Shown here: positions 52,864-60,462 of the stretch, piece after piece
Layout of the letters: the number at the start of each line of letters is the position of its first letter
Numbering within the stretch: position 1 is the first letter of the stretch
NCBI GenBank assembly: GCA_036389395.1
Contig: DASVPY010000104.1
Location: 12,536 to 76,535 of the forward strand
Direction of reading: 5' to 3'
DNA from: QHXQ01 sp036389395
Lineage (GTDB): Bacteria > Acidobacteriota > Blastocatellia > Pyrinomonadales > Pyrinomonadaceae
Length of the DNA stretch: 64,000 nt
Notes under the pieces: model-generated
What the model saw: only the letters and a program-made list of their open reading frames with translations
Database searches by the model: none
Told to the model about the DNA's origin: nothing
Translations under genes and position numbers: made by a program

Positions 52864-53886
52864 ATGACAATGATAGCGAAAGGCAAGCCCAAGCCACGGG
52901 AGCCGCAGAGCGATTCTGCCGCCGAACCCCAACAGCCCTTCATTGACTTCGGAGACGCTACCAAAATCATGCTCGACACCCCGCCGCTAAAGAACCCTGT
53001 TGATAAGAGTTCATTCACCGTTCACAAGGGCGCGCTCGCCGACTCGCCTGAGCAGCCGCTTGTCGAAGCGCAAGGGCCGGTTGCGCAGCCTTTCGTCAAG
53101 TGGGTCGGCGGCAAGCGCAGTCTGATGAACTCTATTAGGCAGTATCTTCCCGCAGGGTTCGACAACTATTACGAGTGCTTCGTTGGCGGCGGCGCGGTTT
53201 TTTTCGCCCTTGTCGAACAGATTACTAAAGCGTACCTGTCTGACAATAACTTGGACTTAGTCATCACCTATCAGGAGATCAAGCAAGATCCGACTCGCCT
53301 CATTGCGCGGCTGAAGGAACTCGCAGCGGGCCACTCGGAAGAACAGTATTACAGGGTGCGCGATGAGGAACCGGCCGATGAGGTAGAGGTGGCCGCCAGA
53401 TTCGTCTACTTAAACAAGACTTGTTTCAACGGGCTGTGGCGCGTCAACAAGTCGGGCAAGTTCAATGTGCCGATGGGCGACTACAAAAACCCGAACATCG
53501 TCAATGAAGAGAATTTGCTGGCCTGTCACAAGGCTTTACAAAAGGCGACGATCACCTTTCACGATTACCGGAAGGTTGACCCCAGGCCGCAAGCCGGGGA
53601 TTTTGTGTATCTGGATTCGCCTTATCACCCCACGGCGGACGACTCTTTCACGGCTTACACACGCGAGAACTTCACGGAACAGAATCAAGTTGAGTTGCGA
53701 GACTTCGCGCTGGAACTGCACCAGGCAGGCGTGAGGGTAATGCTGTCGAACTCTAAGACCCGGTTCATCGAAGACCTGTACAGCGACCGGGCTTTCCATC
53801 TGCACATCGTCCAAGCCCCGCGCACCGTCAACTGTAAGCCGAACGCACGCGGCGCGGTTGACGAGTACCTCATCACGAACTACTGA
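52864..53886 (+). CDS. D12-class (Dam-like) DNA adenine-N6 methyltransferase of a restriction-modification pair
   Basis: A 340-aa protein with a ~75-aa polar N-terminal extension before the catalytic domain. PFVKWVGGKRSLMNSI begins the D12 fold, ECFVGGGAVFFAL is the AdoMet motif, and ARFVYLNKTCFNGLWR with NVPMGDYKNP is typical of Dam/DpnM/EcoRV-type enzymes. The catalytic motif reads DSPY (251-254) where the family has DPPY. The change keeps the essential Asp and Tyr, so activity is still likely. Its stop overlaps the start of the nuclease gene (TGATG). It is lower in GC than its neighbours. Confidence 0.88.
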   Translation: MTMIAKGKPKPREPQSDSAAEPQQPFIDFGDATKIMLDTPPLKNPVDKSSFTVHKGALADSPEQPLVEAQGPVAQPFVKWVGGKRSLMNSIRQYLPAGFDNYYECFVGGGAVFFALVEQITKAYLSDNNLDLVITYQEIKQDPTRLIARLKELAAGHSEEQYYRVRDEEPADEVEVAARFVYLNKTCFNGLWRVNKSGKFNVPMGDYKNPNIVNEENLLACHKALQKATITFHDYRKVDPRPQAGDFVYLDSPYHPTADDSFTAYTRENFTEQNQVELRDFALELHQAGVRVMLSNSKTRFIEDLYSDRAFHLHIVQAPRTVNCKPNARGAVDEYLITNY

Positions 53887-54374
53887 TGCCGCCACGCACA
53901 CCAAGCGCGCAACCGACACAAGGCGGCCGGGCTGTTAAGACCGGTAATGCCTTAGAGCGCGTCGTGCTGCACGCCTTGGAAGATCATAAGTACACGTTTA
54001 TCCCCGCTAAAAGATTCATCGCCGCGTGTTGCCTGCCACAGCCCTTATACACGCGGCAAATTAACGCCTGTGAGAGCATCTATGGCACGAAGATATACTC
54101 AGACTTCATGCTGTATCATCCTGATAAATGGCCTGATAAACTCATCGTCGAATGTAAGTGGCAACAAAGTTCCGGGTCGGTTGACGAGAAGTATCCCTAT
54201 AACGTGCTTAATATCCGCGAGCAATATCCTTGCCCAGCCATCATTCTGTTGGACGGCGAAGGCTATAAGAGCGGGGCGGCGGCATGGCTACGCCGCCAAG
54301 TTGATAGCCAGAAATTGCTGGCCGTGTTTTCGATGATGCAGTTCCAGACGTGGGTTAATAACGACAACCTATAG
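53886..54374 (+). CDS. PD-(D/E)XK-type restriction endonuclease
   Basis: A 162-aa protein. A nuclease core is visible: an N-terminal helix with Glu24, Asp73 in IYSDFMLYHP, and Glu89-Cys-Lys91 in LIVECKWQ, i.e. D...ExK spaced by 15 residues, followed by helix QQSSGSVDEKYPY. Together with the overlapping adenine methylase this forms a compact type II restriction-modification system. Small nucleases of this type often act as dimers on a short palindrome. The recognition sequence cannot be read from the sequence. Confidence 0.75.
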   Translation: MPPRTPSAQPTQGGRAVKTGNALERVVLHALEDHKYTFIPAKRFIAACCLPQPLYTRQINACESIYGTKIYSDFMLYHPDKWPDKLIVECKWQQSSGSVDEKYPYNVLNIREQYPCPAIILLDGEGYKSGAAAWLRRQVDSQKLLAVFSMMQFQTWVNNDNL

Positions 54375-54383
54375 CCCGCCTGT

Positions 54384-54494
54384 CATGTACGAAGAGCCGA
54401 GCGAAGAGGAGAACCCAAGCTCCTATGAGTTGTATGCCGCAGAGGTGCGCTACCACTTTGCGCCTGATAGACGCCGCATGCCCCAGCTCATCTG
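54384..54494 (+). CDS. Possible 36-aa acidic peptide or decayed N-terminus
   Basis: An ATG 10 bp after the nuclease stop opens a frame starting MYEEPSEEENPSSYELYAA and ending MPQLI. It is charged and protein-like, and overlaps the next gene in another frame. It could be a real small protein or the N-terminal end of the following protein separated by a frameshift. Confidence 0.3.
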
Positions 54495-54772
54495 ATCCCG
54501 AATACGACGAAGCGCTTGCGGTAAGGCTTAGAGCTTACTTCCCGGAATTAGTAAGTTGGGAATCACAGGCTTTAGCGCACGCTTGGCGGGCTTATAGTCA
54601 AGCGGTGGGCTTAGTAGACGAAGAGTACGCCTGTGTTCTTACACCGGACTTCTTAGGTTATTTGTTCATAGCTCAAGAGGGCTGGCCCGTAGACGACGGC
54701 GAATGGCTCACGGCAATAAGAGCCGCTATTAAAATCCTGTGGCCCGAGATCACAGACCCTACTTACGATTAA
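54425..54772 (+). CDS. Small hypothetical protein at the end of the restriction-modification cassette
   Basis: 115 codons from ATG 54425. The credible part starts around SDPEYDEALAVRLRAYFPEL and continues as helical, aromatic-rich sequence (LVSWESQALAHAWRAYSQ; DFLGYLFIAQEGWPVDDGEWL) to the end. I recognise no family. The first ~25 residues look out of frame with the rest, so the gene may really start in the overlapping frame at 54384 with a frameshift near 54480-54500. It shares the lower GC content of the methylase-nuclease pair and is probably part of the acquired cassette. Confidence 0.5.
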   Translation: MSCMPQRCATTLRLIDAACPSSSDPEYDEALAVRLRAYFPELVSWESQALAHAWRAYSQAVGLVDEEYACVLTPDFLGYLFIAQEGWPVDDGEWLTAIRAAIKILWPEITDPTYD

Positions 54773-54844
54773 GGCTGTCAAGTACACAATTACCTTCAGT
54801 TAGCTTATTGATTAGCAACCAACAGGTCGCAAAAAAGTGCGCGC

Positions 54845-54874
54845 CCTTCGGCGTCTTTGCGCCCTTTGCGTTAG
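54845..54874. repeat. Short 9-bp repeat array (CTTTGCGCC class)
   Basis: Consecutive 9-bp units CTTCGGCGT, CTTTGCGCC, CTTTGCGTT lie directly at the boundary between the low-GC cassette and high-GC chromosome. Confidence 0.6.
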
Positions 54875-54940
54875 AATAGCCGCCGACCTGACCGAACCCC
54901 ACGGCGGCCGCGCCGTTGCGCGCCGCGCGCGAAAGCCGAA

Positions 54941-56011
54941 ATGATGAAACGAACATGCCCCCTCGTCGCGTGCCTGCTCGCCCTGCTCGTCGCCGCCGTG
55001 GCGCGGCAGCAGACGCCGCCGCCCGTGAGCGTCTCCGTGGCCGTCGCGTTGCCCGAAGAGAAACATCTGCGCAACGTGCGGCAGTTGACTGACGGGGGCG
55101 AGAACGCGGAGGCGTATTTCAGCGGCGACGGCCGGCAGTTGATCTTCCAGTCGAAGCGCGAGCCGCTTGAGTGCGATCAGATTTTCACCATGCGCGCCGA
55201 CGGCTCCGGCGTGCGCATGGTCTCGACCGGCGCGGGGCGCACCACCTGCTCCTACTTCTTCCCCGACGGCCGCCGCATCCTCTACGCCTCGACGCACGCC
55301 GCCGCGCGCGCCTGCCCGCCGCGCCCCGATTATTCCAAGGGCTACGTCTGGCCCATCTACGCCGGCTACGACATCTACACGGCCAAGCCGGACGGCTCGG
55401 ACGTGCGCCCGCTCGCGCCCGCGCCCGGCTACGACGCCGAAGCGACCTTCTCGACCGACGGCAAGAAGATCGTCTTCACCTCCACGCGCGACGGCGACCT
55501 CGACATCTACACGATGGACGCGGGCGGCCGAAACGTTAAGCGCCTGACGACCGAACTCGGCTACGACGGCGGGCCGTTCTTCTCGCGCGACGGCCGGCAG
55601 ATCGTCTACCGCGCTTACCACCCGCAGACGCCGGAGCAGGTCGCGCGCTACAAACAGAAGTTGGCCGAAGGCGTCATCGAGCCGACCACGTTCGAGCTGT
55701 GGGTGATGAACGCCGACGGCACGAACAAGCGGCAGGTGACAAAACTCGGCGCGGCCAGCTTCGCGCCCTACTTCTTCCCCGACGGCAAACGGATCATCTT
55801 CGCCTCGAATCTCAACGATCCGAAGGGGCGCAACTTCGACCTCTACGCGGTTGACGCGGACGGCGCGAACCTTGAGCGCATAACTTACAACGACACGTTC
55901 GACGGCTTCCCGATGTTCTCGCCGGACGGCAAGCGGCTGGTCTTCGCCTCCAACCGCAACGCCCGCACGCGCGGCGACACCAACGTCTTCATCGCCGACT
56001 GGGTGGAGTGA
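54941..56011 (+). CDS. Secreted TolB-like PD40 beta-propeller protein
   Basis: A 356-aa protein with a signal peptide (VACLLALLVAAVARQ). A six-bladed propeller follows, with blades marked by FSGDGRQLIFQSKR, FFPDGRRILYAST, FSTDGKKIVFTSTRDG, FSRDGRQIVYRAY, FFPDGKRIIFASN and FSPDGKRLVFASNR. No catalytic domain is attached. Probably a periplasmic binding or scaffold protein. A role like TolB in outer-membrane upkeep is not implied, since no tolA, tolQ or pal gene is near. Confidence 0.87.
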   Translation: MMKRTCPLVACLLALLVAAVARQQTPPPVSVSVAVALPEEKHLRNVRQLTDGGENAEAYFSGDGRQLIFQSKREPLECDQIFTMRADGSGVRMVSTGAGRTTCSYFFPDGRRILYASTHAAARACPPRPDYSKGYVWPIYAGYDIYTAKPDGSDVRPLAPAPGYDAEATFSTDGKKIVFTSTRDGDLDIYTMDAGGRNVKRLTTELGYDGGPFFSRDGRQIVYRAYHPQTPEQVARYKQKLAEGVIEPTTFELWVMNADGTNKRQVTKLGAASFAPYFFPDGKRIIFASNLNDPKGRNFDLYAVDADGANLERITYNDTFDGFPMFSPDGKRLVFASNRNARTRGDTNVFIADWVE

Positions 56012-56012
56012 A

Positions 56013-56047
56013 AAGCAGTGGTCGGTGGTCGGTGGTGGGTGGTCAGT
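56013..56047. repeat. 7-bp array (GGTCGGT class)
   Basis: Five units in exact 7-bp register: AAGCAGT, GGTCGGT, GGTCGGT, GGTGGGT, GGTCAGT, starting 2 bp after the propeller gene stop. Confidence 0.85.
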
Positions 56048-56133
56048 AAAAGAGAGAGAGAAACGTCTGCCGGTTAACGAAAGCGGAGAACGTCGGCCCG
56101 TTCGTTCGCTGTAACGAAAGAGAGAAGCGCATC

Positions 56134-58212
56134 ATGCCAAAGCTCACGCGCCGTCCGGTCGTTAGTCTGTTGCTGCTGGTGGCTCTTGTCGCCACGGCCG
56201 CGCGCGCGCAAAGCCCGCGCCCCGCGCTCGCGGCCGAGCCGAGCGTCGAACGCTTGCGCGCGCACGTCACGTACCTCGCGTCGGACAAGCTCGAAGGCCG
56301 GCGCACCGGCACGCCGGGCGCGGAGGCGGCCGCGCAATACATCGCCGACGAGTTCAAGCGTCTGGGGCTGAAGCCGGGCGCGAGCGTGGGCGCGGCCGGC
56401 GGCCGGCCCGACGTGGAGATGGTGGCTAAGAGCTACTTGCAGCCGTTCCCTTACGTCGCGGCGGTCGAGCCGGGTAAAGAGAACGCGATGTCGTTCACGC
56501 CGCAGGCGGGCGGGCAGGCCGGCCCGCTGCCCGTCGCCATGCCGGTCGATCTGCGCCTGGGCGAAGACTGGCAGCCGCTCGCGTGGAGCGCGAACGGGCG
56601 CGTGCCGCGTAGCGCCGTCGTCTACGTCGGCTACGGCATCACCGCGTCTGAGCTGGGCCACGACGACTACGCGGGCGTGGACGCGAAGGACAAGATCGCG
56701 CTCGCCTTCGTGGGCACGCCCGACGGCGACAACCCGCACGGGCGTTTCGCGCGCTACAACGATCTGCGCTTCAAGGCCGCGGCCGCCCGCGACCACGGCG
56801 CGCGCGCGCTGCTGCTCATCACGCGCGAGGAGAACTTCAAAGACGACAGGTACGCGCGCCTGCGCCTGGACGACAACGCGGCGGGCGACGCCGGGCTGCC
56901 CGTCGCGCTCGTCTCGCGCCAGGTCGCGCGCCGCGCCGTCGAGGCCGCCGCCACGCCCGCGCAGACCTTTGAAGAGCTTGAGCGCGCCCTGCGCCCGGCC
57001 CCCGCGCAAGGCGCGCCCGTGCAACCCGCGCCCGCCCAGGGCGCGCCCGCGCGCGCCAACTTCTCGACGCCGTTGCAGCACATCGCGTTCGCGCTCACGA
57101 CCGATCTGACGCGCCGCACCGCGCCGGCCGCCAACGTCGTCGGCATACTCGAAGGCAGCGAGCCGAAGTTGAAGGACGAAGTGATCGTCATCGGCGCGCA
57201 CTACGATCACCTGGGGCGCGGCGGGTCGGGCAGCCTCGCGCCGCGCGAGGGCGACGTGCATCACGGCGCGGACGACAACGCCTCCGGCACGGCCGGGCTG
57301 CTCGAACTCGCGCGCCTCTTCGCGGACGCGCGCCCGCAGCCGCGCCGCACCTTCGTCTTCGTCGCCTTCGCGGGCGAGGAGGAGGGCTTGCTCGGCTCCG
57401 CCTACTACGTGGCGCACCCGTCACGCCCGCTCGCGCAGACCGTCGCCATGTTCAACATGGACATGATCGGCCGGCTCAACGGCGACAAACTGCTCGTCGG
57501 CGGCGCGGGCACGGCCGCCGAGTGGAAGACTCTGGTGGAGAGCGCGAACCGCGACGTGCGCCTCAAGGTCGCGCTGGGCGGCGGCGCGGACTCGCCGGCC
57601 GCGGCGGCGGCGCAGCACGAGATGCCCGTCGTCGTCGGCGCGAACGGGCAGACGGTCGCCACCGCCAGCACGCAGCCGCGCTTCGCGCTGACGCTGACCG
57701 AGGACGGCTACGGGCCGAGCGATCACTCGTCGTTCTACGGCAAGCAAGTGCCCGTGCTCTTCTTCTGGACGGGCACGCACGAGGACTACCACAAGCCGTC
57801 CGACACGGCCGACAAGCTCAACTACGAGGGCGCGCGGCGCGTCGTCGCCTACGTCGCCGACCTGGCGCGCGCCGTGGACGCGCGCGACCAGCGCCCGACC
57901 TACACGCAGGCCCGAAGCGACGGCGCGCAGGGGCGCAACATGAGCTTCCGCGTCTCGCTCGGCACGATCCCGTCTTACGCCGAGAGCACCGACGGGCTGA
58001 AGCTCGACGGCGTGCGCGACGACTCGCCCGCGGCCAAGGCGGGCTTGCGCGCGGGCGACGTGATCGTGCGGCTCGCGGGCCGGGACATACGCAACGTCTA
58101 CGACTACACCTACGCGCTCGGCGAGATGAAGCCCGGCGAGGAGTACGAGGTCGTCGTCGTGCGCGGCGCGGAGCGCCTCACGCTCAAGATCACGCCCGTG
58201 GCGCGGAAGTAA
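56134..58212 (+). CDS. Secreted M28 zinc aminopeptidase-like protein with PA insert and C-terminal PDZ domain
   Basis: A 692-aa protein. A signal peptide (VVSLLLLVALVATAARA) is followed by a PA-type insert (about 140-290) and the M28 core: zinc ligands His356 in IGAHYDHLG and Asp380 in HGADDNASG, catalytic Glu pair in FAGEEEGLLGS, and a later histidine in GPSDHSSFYG. A C-terminal PDZ domain (about 600-690: DSPAAKAGLRAGDVIVRLAGRDI) may hold substrates or position the enzyme. It probably trims peptides in the periplasm or outside the cell. The PA insert contains a tandem QGAPVQPAPAQGAPA stretch. Confidence 0.92.
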   Translation: MPKLTRRPVVSLLLLVALVATAARAQSPRPALAAEPSVERLRAHVTYLASDKLEGRRTGTPGAEAAAQYIADEFKRLGLKPGASVGAAGGRPDVEMVAKSYLQPFPYVAAVEPGKENAMSFTPQAGGQAGPLPVAMPVDLRLGEDWQPLAWSANGRVPRSAVVYVGYGITASELGHDDYAGVDAKDKIALAFVGTPDGDNPHGRFARYNDLRFKAAAARDHGARALLLITREENFKDDRYARLRLDDNAAGDAGLPVALVSRQVARRAVEAAATPAQTFEELERALRPAPAQGAPVQPAPAQGAPARANFSTPLQHIAFALTTDLTRRTAPAANVVGILEGSEPKLKDEVIVIGAHYDHLGRGGSGSLAPREGDVHHGADDNASGTAGLLELARLFADARPQPRRTFVFVAFAGEEEGLLGSAYYVAHPSRPLAQTVAMFNMDMIGRLNGDKLLVGGAGTAAEWKTLVESANRDVRLKVALGGGADSPAAAAAQHEMPVVVGANGQTVATASTQPRFALTLTEDGYGPSDHSSFYGKQVPVLFFWTGTHEDYHKPSDTADKLNYEGARRVVAYVADLARAVDARDQRPTYTQARSDGAQGRNMSFRVSLGTIPSYAESTDGLKLDGVRDDSPAAKAGLRAGDVIVRLAGRDIRNVYDYTYALGEMKPGEEYEVVVVRGAERLTLKITPVARK

Positions 58213-58223
58213 AAACGTCCCTG

Positions 58224-58364
58224 CCGGGAGCGCGGGCATCCCGGCCCGCCAAGCGTGCGTGAGCACGCTCACGAAGTTGCGGCGGCCTTCGACGTTGAAG
58301 GCCGCCGCTTGTTGTTTATTCGCGCTGGCGCGCTCACGGCGGGCAGGGATGCCCGCGCTCCCGG
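58224..58364. repeat. 141-bp palindromic element, copy 2 (inverted relative to copy 1)
   Basis: Terminal repeats 58224-58250 and 58338-58364 match copy 1 almost exactly. The central hairpin (58279-58290 with 58297-58308) has a different sequence from copy 1 but still pairs. The spacers match copy 1 when reverse-complemented. It lies between two convergent genes, 11 bp after the peptidase stop. Confidence 0.9.
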
Positions 58365-58397
58365 CTGCGACGTGCACGCCGACGGCGGACGGCCCGG

Positions 58398-59861
58398 TCA
58401 GAGCGATTCGAGGAAGGTGATGATCTTCTGCTTCTCCTTGGCCGTGCGGCCGTCGAAGTTCGCGCGGACGACTTCGGCCTCGACGCCGTGGCGGCTGATG
58501 GCGTCCTTGAAGGTGAGCGACAGCCCGTCGTGCATCAGCCGCGTGCGCGTGCGCACGCCCCAGAGCGGCGCGGTGCGCACCTTGAGGCGCGTCGTCGGGC
58601 CGCCGTTCTGCACGATGCCGTCGCCCGTGCCGATGTCGTGCAGCAGGAAGTCGCCGTAGGGGCGGATGATCTTGTTGCCGAGCGCCTGCGGCACGGTGAA
58701 CGCGCCGAGGTTGATGACCGTGCCGACGGGCGCGGTGATGATCTTCGGCTGGTGGCAGACGCCGCAGCCGACCTTGTTGAAGAGCTGCTCGCCGTCAATC
58801 GCGTCCTGCTGGGCCGCGACCGCGGCGTCGCGCGGCGGCACGCGCGTCGCGCGCATGAACTCGGTGAAGGCGTCTATGTCGTTCTCCACGTCCTCGCCGC
58901 AGATTCTGCCCGACCCGTCTTCGCACTCCTGGTCGTCGGGCACGAAGTCGAAGTTGGCCGTCGAGCGGCCCAGGGACGTGTTCTCCATCAGGAAGAAGCG
59001 GTTCGTGATGCCCATCTCGTTCAAGTAGGCGTCCGCCGAGAACGACAGCAGGCTGGCGTGTTGGTCTTTGTGCCCGAAGCGGCCGATGCGGCAACCCCTG
59101 ACGGGCGACTCCTCGATGGGCACGCGGATGGCCTGCCCGTGGACGATGCGGCCGCTCGTGTCGTCGTTCGGCTGGTTCGCGGCGATGTCGAGCAGCGTCT
59201 GGTTCGAGATGGCCTCGACGAAGCCGTCGCCCAGGGTGTTGAGCGAGGTGCGCGGGGTCATCACGTTGGCCTCGGCGTTGTTGCCGGTCGAGAACTTCGG
59301 CGGCACGCGCTCCTGTATGTTCGGCTCGACGACGCTGGGATCGACGCGCATGTCCACGGCGCGGTCGTTGATGAGCGAGCCGCCGGGCGCGTCCTGGAAC
59401 GTCGGCTCGCAGTCCACGTTGGGCGAGCACGGGAAGATGTTGAAGCCGGCGCGCAGCTCCGTGATCTGGCTGATCGCGCCCGTGACCGGGTTCTGGTGGC
59501 ACTCGGCGCACGACTGCGCGTTGTAGACGGGGCCAAGACCGCCCTCCTGCACGTCGTCGGGCAGAATCTGGTCGCGGACTTCAAACGTGGCCCGGTTCTT
59601 GTCGTGCTGGGCCTGCGAGACCATGCCGTTCGTCAGGTTGTCGAAGCCGGCCAGCGCTTCCTGCGGGCGCGGGCAGAAGTTGCAGATGGTGGACTCGGTG
59701 TCAATCGGGCAGAGCAGGGCGTCGTCGCCGGCGGCGGCCACGTTCGCCTGGCCCGTGGGCTGTTTGCCCGCCGTCTGGCTGTGCCCGACCCGCTCGTAGA
59801 CGGCCGGCAGCAGGAGCAGCGACACAAATAGCCCCAGCAGCGTGGTCTTCAGACCTTGCAT
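58398..59861 (-). CDS. Secreted di-heme oxidoreductase (DUF1111/thiol-oxidoreductase family)
   Basis: A 487-aa protein with a signal peptide (TLLGLFVSLLLLPAVYE). Two c-type heme motifs are present, CAECH at 118-122 and CGVCH at 366-370, in the layout of the bacterial di-heme peroxidase-like DUF1111 family. Conserved GLGPVYNAQSCAECHQNP and the C-terminal HDIGTGDGIVQNGGP with APLWGVRTRTRLMHDG fit. It acts in the periplasm in electron transfer. The true substrate is unknown; a peroxidase role is one possibility. Upstream on the minus strand is a G-rich region. Confidence 0.88.
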   Translation of the reverse strand: MQGLKTTLLGLFVSLLLLPAVYERVGHSQTAGKQPTGQANVAAAGDDALLCPIDTESTICNFCPRPQEALAGFDNLTNGMVSQAQHDKNRATFEVRDQILPDDVQEGGLGPVYNAQSCAECHQNPVTGAISQITELRAGFNIFPCSPNVDCEPTFQDAPGGSLINDRAVDMRVDPSVVEPNIQERVPPKFSTGNNAEANVMTPRTSLNTLGDGFVEAISNQTLLDIAANQPNDDTSGRIVHGQAIRVPIEESPVRGCRIGRFGHKDQHASLLSFSADAYLNEMGITNRFFLMENTSLGRSTANFDFVPDDQECEDGSGRICGEDVENDIDAFTEFMRATRVPPRDAAVAAQQDAIDGEQLFNKVGCGVCHQPKIITAPVGTVINLGAFTVPQALGNKIIRPYGDFLLHDIGTGDGIVQNGGPTTRLKVRTAPLWGVRTRTRLMHDGLSLTFKDAISRHGVEAEVVRANFDGRTAKEKQKIITFLESL

Positions 59862-59964
59862 CTTCGTATCCTCCTCGGTTTTCCCAGTCAGGCAGACGGT
59901 GGTCAGGCGTGACCACGCGGCGGGGGCCGCACAAGGGCGCGCAAGTGAGTCAAGGGCAAGGCGC

Positions 59965-60045
59965 GGGGGGTGGGGAACGACGACGTGGACGGGGAGCGAC
60001 GACGTGGACGGGGAGCGGGGCTGGGGGTCGGGGTCGGGGTCGGGG
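59965..60045 (+). repeat. G-rich tandem repeat with strong G-quadruplex potential
   Basis: Two 19-bp tandem units (59976-59994 and 59995-60013, ending GTGGACGGGG) lead into six runs of at least four G at 60010-60013, 60017-60020, 60023-60027, 60030-60033, 60036-60039 and 60042-60045, with 2-3-nt loops. It lies in the 600-bp gap between the divergent di-heme oxidoreductase and kinase genes. The rest of that gap holds no gene, only the 9-bp-type palindrome at 60152-60227. Confidence 0.8.
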
Positions 60046-60151
60046 TTCGGTTGTCGAATCGGGAAGCGCGCCGAACTATATGCCTGTCGGGCGCGGGCGT
60101 CAAGAAAATTCTTTCGTTAGTAGCGTCCTAATTTGTCGAGCCTCCGTGCCC

Positions 60152-60227
60152 CCTCTGTGTGCTCTGTGTCTCTGTGGTGAATCTGGTTTAAGGGGCATTC
60201 ACCACCGAGGCACAGAGGGCACAGAGG
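60152..60227. repeat. Palindromic 9-bp-type repeat (CTCTGTG class), copy 2
   Basis: Arms 60152-60182 and 60197-60227 are 27/31 complementary. They use the same CTCTGTG words and the same GGTGGTGAAT inner end as the element at 23317-23392. Confidence 0.85.
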
Positions 60228-60462
60228 ACGCACAGAGAAAAACGGAAAATAGGCCACTACTCTTTCGTTAGCTCGGCGGCGCGCGCCGGGCGGCGAAATA
60301 TCTGCGGGGCCGGCGCGGCTGCGCCTTGATATTATTCCGCGCTTTAGCGCAGAATACGCCGGTAGACGAGCGGCGTGATACGCGTCAGCAGCGGCGGGTT
60401 CCGGCACACGCGCCGGGCGCGCGCCGCCCCGCACTCACCAGCCGGCAGAAAGTCAGCGCGCC

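Noticed and set aside
54575..54591. 17-bp match to the right arm region of the 142-bp palindromic element (GCGCACGCTTGGCGGGC)
   Set aside because: It lies inside a plausible coding frame and lacks the partner arm and hairpin. A chance match or tiny remnant cannot be told apart.
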